Part shown: in pieces, positions 1 through 4,761 of the stretch
Position numbering within the stretch: position 1 is the stretch's first letter
Layout of the letters: each line of letters starts with the position of its first letter
Assembly: GCA_027021185.1 (NCBI GenBank)
Contig: JALUUU010000076.1
Span: 1 to 13,412, forward strand
From: an archaeon
GTDB lineage: Archaea > Hydrothermarchaeota > Hydrothermarchaeia > Hydrothermarchaeales > JALUUU01
Reading direction: 5' to 3'
Length of the DNA stretch: 13,412 nucleotides
The notes under the pieces: generated by a model
Database searches by the model: none
Seen by the model: the letters and a program-made list of their open reading frames with translations, nothing else
What the model was told of the DNA's origin: nothing
Made by a program: the position numbers and the translations under genes

Positions 1-1530
1 AGAAAGGTAAGGGTGTACGCAGGCACTATCCCTGAGGGAGAGCTAGAATCCTTGAAGAAGGACCTGGAAAAAGTGGCCGAGGACTATATTCTGGTCACGG
101 GGGAGGCCGAAAAGAAGTCCATACCCGTTCTCATAGCCATAATGAAAGATTACGAAGGGGAAGTCAGCAGATATCTGCGCCTCAGACGCTTCGAGGAACT
201 CCAGCTTCCCATAGAGTACCGCACAGGGACTATAGAGGAAGCCAGGAAAAAATTAGAGGAGACCTCCAAGAGGATACAAGAAGAGGAAGACAAGCTACTG
301 AAAGAGCTCCAAGAAGTGGAAAAGGCGGAGAGGATTAATCTTCTGCGGATACGGGAGCTCCTGCAGATAGAGAAGTATCTCGACGAAACCAGCCAGTACT
401 TCGGGAAAACCTCGAAGACCTATCTCTTCAGAGCATGGGTTCCCGCACCATACGTAGAAAAAGTCGCGGATCTCATCAGGAAGGCGTCCGACGGCTACTG
501 CACGATATCCATAGAGGACCCCGGAGAAAAAGAAGAGCCCCCAACGATGCTCAGCAATCCGGGATTCGCAGCGCCCGTAGAGCTCCTGACCAACACCTAC
601 GGTACGCCGCCGTACAGCAAAATCGATCCAACTCTTATGATGACCATCAGCTTCCCGATAATGTTCGGTTTCATGTTCGGAGACATCGGTCAGGGATTTA
701 TCTTGGCGCTGATAGGTTTCTTCCTTGGTTTTTACTTGAAGGTGGATGATGTATACAAAAAGTTTGGAAGAATAGTTTTTTACTGCGGCCTAGCGGCCAT
801 AGGCGGAGGATTTCTATACGGCTCCGTCTTTGGCCTGGAGGGGGAGGTGTTAAAACAATACTTCGGCATAGAGCTGCATCCCCTCTGGCTAAGCCCCCTG
901 CATGACGTTACAACACTGATAACATTCGCCATGTTCGTAGGCCTGGCTCAGCTGAGCCTGGGATGCTTCCTGAATATCGCTAACCATATACGGCATAACC
1001 CTCTTGAGGCGTTGTTCAGCCCCTGGGGAGCCGTGGGACTCTGGCTCTTCTGGGGAGGCGCCTTTTTGCTGAAAAGGCACGGTACAGACGTTTTTGCCTT
1101 CTTCAAAGACCAGCTCATAATTCCCTTGGTTGTGGTTCCCTTGGTGATAATCGCTATTGGGGTGAAGTACGCGGAGAAGACATCCTTCGGCTGGGGAGTC
1201 TATGCCTCCTACGAGGCGGTTACAAGATACTTGTTCAACAGCATCTCATATATCCGGGTCATAGCGTTGGCTCTGGTCCATGCCGCCCTGAGCAGCGTAA
1301 TGGTGATGCTGATGCTCCAGTCTCCGGCAGCAGCTCCGGTGATATTCATTGTGGGCAACCTCCTGATCTTAGTCATGGAGGCTGTGATCTCCTTCATCCA
1401 AACACTGAGGCTCCACTACTACGAGTGGTTCTCCAAGTTCTATGAGGGAGGCGGCAAGGCCTTCAAGGCCTTTAAGGTTGCCAGGAGATATACTTTTCTA
1501 GCGCCTCTTGGTGCTCCAAGAGGCGGTTAG
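1..1530 (+). CDS. atpI: A/V-type ATP synthase subunit I (subunit a), 5' truncated
   Basis: This is the membrane stator subunit of the archaeal rotary ATP synthase; it carries the ion half-channels facing the c-ring. The frame is open to base 1 (four codons before a GTG at 13), so the N-terminus lies outside the window; about 509 residues are visible, against roughly 650-700 usual for the family. Counting from the GTG at 13, residues 1-180 are a charged, partly coiled-coil cytoplasmic domain (Glu/Lys rich at about 75-125). Residues 205-465 hold the membrane helices, starting with a PIMFGFMFGDIGQG motif near 215-228. The essential Arg of the family is R415 in SYIRVIALALVHA, and the second conserved Arg is R466 in LRLHYYEWFSKFYEGGG. 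The tail is short and its last codons form one arm of a hairpin. The family assignment is certain. A terminator and a new promoter separate it from the proteolipid gene downstream. Confidence 0.97.
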   Translation, partial: RKVRVYAGTIPEGELESLKKDLEKVAEDYILVTGEAEKKSIPVLIAIMKDYEGEVSRYLRLRRFEELQLPIEYRTGTIEEARKKLEETSKRIQEEEDKLLKELQEVEKAERINLLRIRELLQIEKYLDETSQYFGKTSKTYLFRAWVPAPYVEKVADLIRKASDGYCTISIEDPGEKEEPPTMLSNPGFAAPVELLTNTYGTPPYSKIDPTLMMTISFPIMFGFMFGDIGQGFILALIGFFLGFYLKVDDVYKKFGRIVFYCGLAAIGGGFLYGSVFGLEGEVLKQYFGIELHPLWLSPLHDVTTLITFAMFVGLAQLSLGCFLNIANHIRHNPLEALFSPWGAVGLWLFWGGAFLLKRHGTDVFAFFKDQLIIPLVVVPLVIIAIGVKYAEKTSFGWGVYASYEAVTRYLFNSISYIRVIALALVHAALSSVMVMLMLQSPAAAPVIFIVGNLLILVMEAVISFIQTLRLHYYEWFSKFYEGGGKAFKAFKVARRYTFLAPLGAPRGG

Positions 1531-1545
1531 CCTTTTTTCTTTTTT
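1502..1545 (+). terminator. Hairpin plus T-tract terminator overlapping the atpI stop codon
   Basis: A perfect 10-bp inverted repeat (CGCCTCTTGG at 1502-1511 and CCAAGAGGCG at 1516-1525) with a 4-base loop spans the last codons of subunit I. It is followed by two six-T runs broken by one C (1533-1545). Archaeal termination mainly needs the T-tract; the strong hairpin is an extra. A weaker repeat (CCTTTTTT at 1531-1538 with AAAAAAGG at 1560-1567) lies just downstream. I infer that the upstream ATPase transcript ends here. Confidence 0.75.
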
Positions 1546-1580
1546 GATGCGGACTTATCAAAAAAGGAAAACAGACCTTC

Positions 1581-1618
1581 CCAAAAAAGTATATATAGCC
1601 ACGTATAAAGCTTAAAAT
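1581..1618 (+). promoter_or_regulatory. TATA/BRE promoter of the first proteolipid gene (leaderless)
   Basis: An A-rich BRE-like stretch (CCAAAAAAG, 1581-1589) precedes TATATATA (1590-1597). The TATA centre is about 26 bases before the ATG at 1619, so transcription should start at or within a base or two of the A of ATG. No ribosome binding site precedes the ATG, which agrees with a leaderless mRNA. Confidence 0.75.
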
Positions 1619-1921
1619 ATGGATTTAAAAATCCTGTTTATAGTTTCTTTTATCGTCCTAGCTGCAGGCACAGTTGCTGCTCAGGAGGACGCTAATGTCG
1701 ATAAACCATGGCTTCAATACATACCTATAGGAGCCGGTCTTGCAGCGGGCTTAGCAGCGGTGGGGGCAGGATATGGTGTGGGCCTGGCCGCCGCAGCAGC
1801 CCTGGGAGCCATATCTGAAAAGCCGGAGATGCTTACATGGGGACTCGTATTCGTGGCGTTAGCGGAGGGCATTGCTCTCTACGGACTGGCTGTGGCCTTC
1901 ATTCTCATCGGCAAGATTTAA
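1619..1921 (+). CDS. atpK: A/V-type ATP synthase proteolipid subunit K (c-ring), copy 1
   Basis: Ion-translocating c-ring subunit of 100 residues. Residues 1-21 form a hydrophobic signal-like segment ending in TVAAQ, then a short polar stretch, then the two-helix hairpin: a Gly/Ala-rich helix (about 36-62), a polar loop with SEKPEM (66-71), and an outer helix (about 73-98). The ion-carrying acid is E83 in FVALAEGIALYG. No Gln sits in the first helix, and the acid is followed by Gly rather than Thr or Ser, so a classical Na+ site is not apparent; proton use is an inference. It is a single hairpin, not the fused double hairpin of some archaea. The gene stands alone with its own leaderless promoter, which would let it be made in the excess that a multi-copy ring needs. 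The hairpin part is about 80 percent identical to copy 2 (52 of 63 positions by eye). Confidence 0.96.
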   Translation: MDLKILFIVSFIVLAAGTVAAQEDANVDKPWLQYIPIGAGLAAGLAAVGAGYGVGLAAAAALGAISEKPEMLTWGLVFVALAEGIALYGLAVAFILIGKI

Positions 1922-1942
1922 CCAGTTAATTGTTCGGCAACA

Positions 1943-1952
1943 CTTTATAAAT
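1943..1952 (+). promoter_or_regulatory. Possible TATA box upstream of proteolipid copy 2
   Basis: CTTTATAAAT lies 22 bases after the stop of the first proteolipid gene. Initiation would be expected near 1972-1976, giving the second proteolipid a leader of about 165-170 bases. There is no convincing BRE. A second weak A/T stretch (TTTAAGTAT, 2101-2109) is an alternative promoter that would give a short leader. Confidence 0.4.
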
Positions 1953-2009
1953 GGCGTAAAGCTGGGACCTGTGGGGGGAGCATAAAAAGCCAAAAAATGC
2001 GGGATGCCT

Positions 2010-2025
2010 AAGCCGTCGACGGCTT
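2010..2025. repeat. 16-bp perfect palindrome in the proteolipid leader
   Basis: AAGCCGTCGACGGCTT reads the same on both strands. In RNA it would fold as a 6-bp stem with a UCGA loop; in DNA it is a candidate dimeric regulator site. No T-tract follows it, so it is not an obvious terminator. Confidence 0.6.
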
Positions 2026-2129
2026 TACAGATAATATTGGTCCGACAGGGACTAGAAAAGAAATATGGCGCTTCTGTGGGTGAATAATATCAGGGTAAGA
2101 TTTAAGTATTACAAGCTTAAATTTTGCAA

Positions 2130-2137
2130 GGAGGTGA
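2130..2137 (+). promoter_or_regulatory. Strong ribosome binding site that sets the atpK copy 2 start
   Basis: GGAGGTGA matches the anti-Shine-Dalgarno end of archaeal 16S rRNA and sits 4 bases before GTG at 2142. It would lie inside the reading frame if the TTG at 2124 were the start, so it argues for GTG at 2142. Confidence 0.85.
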
Positions 2138-2141
2138 TGCT

Positions 2142-2471
2142 GTGTCCATAAGTAAAATAGCGTTTTTCAGTACGTTTGTCTTTGCCATGTTCCTGTTGAC
2201 TTACACTGTGTCTGGACAGGAAGGCGTTCTTGGAGAGATATCCGTAGGCGATGGATTGATGAAGGCGGGACTGGCGATCGGCGCCGGCCTCGCGGCTGGG
2301 GCAGCGGCCGCGGGCGCGGGGATAGGCGTGGGCACCGCTGGAGCCGCCTCTCTTGGAGCGATAGCCGAGAAAAAGGAGATGCTTACCTGGAGCCTGGTCT
2401 TCGTTGCCCTGGCAGAGGGTGTCGCCCTCTACGGGCTGGCCGTGGCTTTCATATTGATAGGTAAGCTCTAG
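2142..2471 (+). CDS. atpK: A/V-type ATP synthase proteolipid subunit K (c-ring), copy 2
   Basis: Second c-ring proteolipid, 109 residues from GTG at 2142; the frame is open upstream to TTG at 2124, but that would put the ribosome binding site inside the gene. Residues 1-25 are a signal-like hydrophobic segment ending TVSGQEG. The hairpin follows, with helix 1 at about 42-73, a polar loop AEKKEM (75-80), and helix 2 at about 82-107. The ion-carrying acid is E92 in VALAEGVALYG. Its N-terminal third is unlike that of copy 1 except for the QE just after the presumed cleavage point, while the hairpin is nearly the same. Unlike copy 1 it is led by a ribosome binding site and is linked to a Usp gene 5 bases downstream. 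It may mix with copy 1 in one ring or replace it under some condition; the sequence does not say which. Confidence 0.94.
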   Translation: MSISKIAFFSTFVFAMFLLTYTVSGQEGVLGEISVGDGLMKAGLAIGAGLAAGAAAAGAGIGVGTAGAASLGAIAEKKEMLTWSLVFVALAEGVALYGLAVAFILIGKL

Positions 2472-2476
2472 AGTTC

Positions 2477-2893
2477 ATGTACCGGAGGGTTCTAATAGCT
2501 GCTGACAACTCCGGACATAGTAGGAAAATGGCCCGGGAGGCCTTCAAAAAGGCCTCCCAGTGGGGCTCAGAGGTCATAGCCCTATTCGTAGTTGATATGA
2601 GGTACGCCTTCTACAAATCTGAGAAGGAGTTTACGGAACTATTTAAGAGAGAAGGCGGGAAGGCGGTGAAGTTCTTCCGTCATCTCGGCGACCTCTTCGA
2701 TGTTAAAGTTAAGCCTCTGGTGAGGAAGGGGATTCCAGCGGAGGTAATCATAAACGTCGCTGAAAAAGAGAAAGTGGATCTTATCATCCTTGGACCCTAT
2801 AGTAAGCTCTCCAAGGGAAAAAACACCATGGGTCAGACAGCGGAATACGCGGCAGATAAGGCCCCCTGCTCTGTGCTCATCCTCAGGATTTAG
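2477..2893 (+). CDS. UspA-family protein, copy 1 (degenerate nucleotide site)
   Basis: A 138-residue single-domain universal stress protein with an alternating beta/alpha fold. It opens with MYRRVLIAADNSGHS, the standard first strand and Asp (D10), and ends with DLIILGPYS and APCSVLILRI. ATP-binding Usp proteins carry G-2x-G-9x-G-S/T; here the matching region is G106-P-Y-S109 followed after nine residues by G119-Q120, so the second Gly and the final Ser/Thr are changed and ATP binding is uncertain. The gene begins 5 bases after proteolipid copy 2 with no clear ribosome binding site, so it is probably co-transcribed and translationally coupled. That links it to the ATP synthase, perhaps as an energy-state sensor, but this is inference. 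Its 3' end overlaps the convergent gene by 11 bases. Confidence 0.9.
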   Translation: MYRRVLIAADNSGHSRKMAREAFKKASQWGSEVIALFVVDMRYAFYKSEKEFTELFKREGGKAVKFFRHLGDLFDVKVKPLVRKGIPAEVIINVAEKEKVDLIILGPYSKLSKGKNTMGQTAEYAADKAPCSVLILRI

Positions 2894-3188
2894 TGGAGGA
2901 TAGAAATCTGTACATATCCCTGAAGGCGAGAAGGAAACACACCGCAGCGACGAACAGAGCTATCTCCATGAAAGATTTTATGTAGATATATTGCTCTAGC
3001 CCAAGAAGCCTGAGTAGATCTAGTAAGACAGCGTTCCCTAGGCCTATTAGGGCGAAGAGGAAGTACGTGTATGCCGTTAAACCCCATTTTGTCGCTTTGT
3101 AGCCTCGGTATCCATACCATAGAGCCGCCGTGCCGAAAGGCAAGGAGGCAAGAATAAAAATCAGCTGTGGAGTGATTTCAACCTCCAT
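2883..3188 (-). CDS. Small three-helix membrane protein of unknown function
   Basis: I do not recognise this 101-residue protein. Hydrophobic segments lie at about residues 8-25, 36-58 and 72-89, and the C-terminus is basic and polar (RDMYRFLSSTKS). I chose ATG at 3188 because GAGGT (3196-3200 on this strand) precedes it by 6 bases and the first membrane helix follows directly. The frame stays open further up to 3413, but that extra part would cross the divergent promoter and run antisense through the second Usp gene. It sits between two Usp genes, convergent with the first and divergent from the second. It may be a membrane partner of the Usp proteins or of the ATP synthase; no motif shows this. 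Confidence 0.75.
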   Translation of the reverse strand: MEVEITPQLIFILASLPFGTAALWYGYRGYKATKWGLTAYTYFLFALIGLGNAVLLDLLRLLGLEQYIYIKSFMEIALFVAAVCFLLAFRDMYRFLSSTKS

Positions 3189-3255
3189 TTCCCTACCTCT
3201 TATTCTAGCTATAACAGAGAAAATATATATAATTATCATCAAAGTTCTTTGAGGG
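3189..3255. promoter_or_regulatory. Divergent promoter between the membrane protein and Usp copy 2
   Basis: This 67-base gap has one strong A/T core, ATATATAT (3223-3230). Read on the plus strand its centre is about 29 bases before ATG 3256, so the second Usp gene should have almost no leader. On the minus strand the same core, or TTATAGCT nearer the gene, can serve the membrane protein. AATTATCATCAAA (3231-3243) recurs exactly in the other divergent promoter at 6046-6058. TCAAAG-TT-CTTTGA (3239-3252) is a 6-bp inverted repeat over the expected start site, a plausible operator. Confidence 0.65.
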
Positions 3256-3702
3256 ATGTTCAAAAAAGTTCTCATAGCCACCGACAGCTCCGAGTTTTCC
3301 CAGATACTGGCCAGGGAGGCAGTTAAAAAGACATCTCTCTGGGGAGGCGAGGTTGTGGCTCTCTTCGTCGTGGACACCAGGAGGTCCTTCCTGAAGGATC
3401 TGTACCACTCCAACTATGAGGACTTTGAGGCGGCTCTGAAGGAGGAGGGCAGAGAGATAATAGGATCCCTCAGGAGGCTGGCGAGGCTTTTGGGCGTTAA
3501 GATAAAGGGAAAAATAAAGAAGGGCGTGCCGGGTAAAATCATTGTGGAGGAGGCTGCTAAGGAAAACGCAGACCTTATAATATTAAGTGCCCACAGCAAG
3601 GCAACGAACTCTAATAAGAAATACAGGGGCTCTACAACCAAGTACGTGAGCAGAAACGCCCCGTGCTCTGTCCTGGTTATGCGGCCTCCCCAGGAAGAAT
3701 AA
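3256..3702 (+). CDS. UspA-family protein, copy 2 (degenerate nucleotide site)
   Basis: A 148-residue single-domain universal stress protein, clearly paralogous to copy 1: MFKKVLIATDSSEFS against MYRRVLIAADNSGHS, then ALFVVD and NAPCSVLVM in both. The nucleotide loop reads S111-A-H-S114, then ten residues, then G125-S126-T127. Both leading glycines of the ATP motif are replaced and the spacing is one residue long, so it resembles the non-ATP-binding branch. The start is ATG 3256, placed by the TATA core at about -29; GAGGG directly before it is too close to be a normal ribosome binding site, which fits a nearly leaderless mRNA. It has its own promoter, unlike copy 1. Its last 26 bases overlap the end of the convergent subunit C gene. 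Confidence 0.92.
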   Translation: MFKKVLIATDSSEFSQILAREAVKKTSLWGGEVVALFVVDTRRSFLKDLYHSNYEDFEAALKEEGREIIGSLRRLARLLGVKIKGKIKKGVPGKIIVEEAAKENADLIILSAHSKATNSNKKYRGSTTKYVSRNAPCSVLVMRPPQEE

Positions 3703-4726
3703 CCAGTTTTTTAATGTCCTCGGGGTCGAGGTTGTCCTTCTTACCCCTCATAACTGCTATGATGTTCCTTATCTCGTTCTCCTTTAAGTTGAGGTACCCT
3801 ATCAGGACTCCGATGTGGAACCTGTCCCCGTGGAACATGCTCTTGTTGAGGTTAAGGACAAGTTTTTTCATTCCCATCTCAAGCTCAGTCAGAGAGCCCG
3901 TTTTCCTGTATACCGTTAATCCAGGCTCAACGTACTTGAGGTAGGGGAACTCCTTGGATGTAAGCACCTCAATATTCCCCGCGAGGCACGTCCTCAAAAC
4001 GTTCTCTTTTATCCTGTACCAGGGCTTGATAAAGAGCTTCACAACCTTATCCTCATCGAGATTCTGGCAACGCAGGGCCAGAAGCAGGTTCTTGGCATCC
4101 ACTTCTGTCCCTATGAGTCTCTTGGCGTCTTTCCGATCTCGCTCCGAAAGGCTTTTAATCGCTCCAAGGATCTCGGAATAAACATGCTGGTCTAAGAGGG
4201 CCAGGAGGGAGAAGGGGGTGCCTTCTTCCTTCAGAGATGTGAGGCCCTTTCGCATAGGGGTGTAGTAAGGGGTGTTCCTCATTGACTCAACAAGCTCTTC
4301 AACGCTCTCCGTCTCAAGCATCTTGGAGAGCCTGAGCTCTGTGATCTTTCCGAAAGGGATGATGACCTGCTCTTTGATCTCTTCCCTGCTCATTCCGAGG
4401 ACTTTGCCCAGGGTGACCGCTTTCACGGCACCGACCTCAAACCTTCGGCCGATGGTTTCAATAAATTTTCTAGACTCTCCCCCGGAGGATGAGATTATCT
4501 TTTCATAGTCCCTCAGGAGGCTTTTAGTCAGGACCTCTTCGATATCCAGGATATCCGGGCTTCTGAGCTTTCCTAGTTCCCGACCATACTCAGAGTCCTT
4601 CAGCAGGGCAACGGCGTCTTCCCAGGCAGGTGCATCGATAAGGGACTTTATTCCGGCGCTCTCCAGAAGGTAAGAGCGCATAGCGCCTATTCGGGCGCTA
4701 ACAAAGGCATAGGCTTTTACAGACAT
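3677..4726 (-). CDS. atpC: A/V-type ATP synthase subunit C, copy 2 (promoter-distal)
   Basis: Subunit C (AC39/d family) is the funnel-shaped socket joining the central shaft to the c-ring. The 349-residue length is full size for the family. Diagnostic parts are the N-terminal AFVSARIGAMRSYLLE (7-22), LIGTEVDAKNLLLALRC (204-220), TGSLTELEM (276-284), and the C-terminal GVLIGYLNLKENEIRNI (306-322) ending in MRGKK. It is fully alignable with the copy just upstream but has diverged well away from it, so the duplication is not recent. It is the last gene of a minus-strand run, 26 bases after copy 1. ATG 4726 has no close ribosome binding site: the nearest purine-rich stretch lies about 20 bases upstream, inside a hairpin. 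It should therefore depend on coupling or on RNA structure. No frameshift or loss is seen. Confidence 0.95.
   Translation of the reverse strand: MSVKAYAFVSARIGAMRSYLLESAGIKSLIDAPAWEDAVALLKDSEYGRELGKLRSPDILDIEEVLTKSLLRDYEKIISSSGGESRKFIETIGRRFEVGAVKAVTLGKVLGMSREEIKEQVIIPFGKITELRLSKMLETESVEELVESMRNTPYYTPMRKGLTSLKEEGTPFSLLALLDQHVYSEILGAIKSLSERDRKDAKRLIGTEVDAKNLLLALRCQNLDEDKVVKLFIKPWYRIKENVLRTCLAGNIEVLTSKEFPYLKYVEPGLTVYRKTGSLTELEMGMKKLVLNLNKSMFHGDRFHIGVLIGYLNLKENEIRNIIAVMRGKKDNLDPEDIKKLVILPGEAA
3707..3712 (+). terminator. T-run after Usp copy 2
   Basis: TTTTTT begins 4 bases after the Usp stop codon, inside the antisense 3' part of the subunit C gene. It is short, with no hairpin, but archaeal polymerase can stop at such tracts. 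Confidence 0.3.
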
Positions 4727-4735
4727 TTTTCAGTT

Positions 4736-4761
4736 GCCCGGAAGGGCGCCTCCTAGGCGCC
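4736..4761 (-). promoter_or_regulatory. Overlapping hairpins between the two subunit C genes
   Basis: On the transcribed (minus) strand GGCGCCT-AGG-AGGCGCC (4761-4745) is a perfect 7-bp stem that encloses the stop codon of copy 1 and the only GGAGG near the next gene. GCCC-TTCC-GGGC (4747-4736) is a second stem that shares bases with the first stem's 3' arm, so the two cannot form together. No T-run follows on that strand, so this is not a typical terminator. It could set the translation ratio of the two C subunits; that is inference. Confidence 0.5.

Larger units (their letters stand above)
1922..2141 (+). other. Intergenic region and putative long leader of proteolipid copy 2
   Basis: This 220-base gap is the longest in the window and no convincing gene lies in it. 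It holds a TATA-like box (1943-1952), a G-run (GTGGGGGGAG, 1971-1980), a 16-bp perfect palindrome (2010-2025), and a small GTCC/GGAC stem (2040-2043 with 2049-2052). AAGCTTAAA at 2113-2121 also occurs just before the start of copy 1 (1608-1616). It ends in a strong ribosome binding site. It could be a structured regulatory leader or hold a small RNA. I found no C/D box pair and no tRNA-like fold. Confidence 0.5.

Noticed and set aside
1971..2100. A tRNA-like or C/D-box RNA in the leader (GGGATGCCTAAGCC resembles the 5' part of some tRNAs)
   Set aside because: There is no T-arm consensus, no closing acceptor stem, and no CTGA D box; only simple hairpins can be supported.
2124..2141. TTG at 2124 as the start of proteolipid copy 2
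   Set aside because: It would place the strong GGAGGTGA site inside the gene; GTG 2142 is at the right distance from that site and gives a normal signal-like N-terminus.
2065..2151. A 28-codon frame starting ATGGCGCTT in the proteolipid leader
   Set aside because: No ribosome binding site, no recognisable protein features, and it overlaps the real start; it is most likely chance.
3189..3413. N-terminal extension of the three-helix membrane protein up to 3413
   Set aside because: The extra 75 codons lie antisense to Usp copy 2 and across the promoter; the internal ATG 3188 has a ribosome binding site and starts just before the first helix.
3663..4508. Plus-strand open frames within the subunit C gene
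   Set aside because: They are antisense to a clearly conserved coding gene and their translations look like low-complexity Ser/Leu/Arg shadow sequence.
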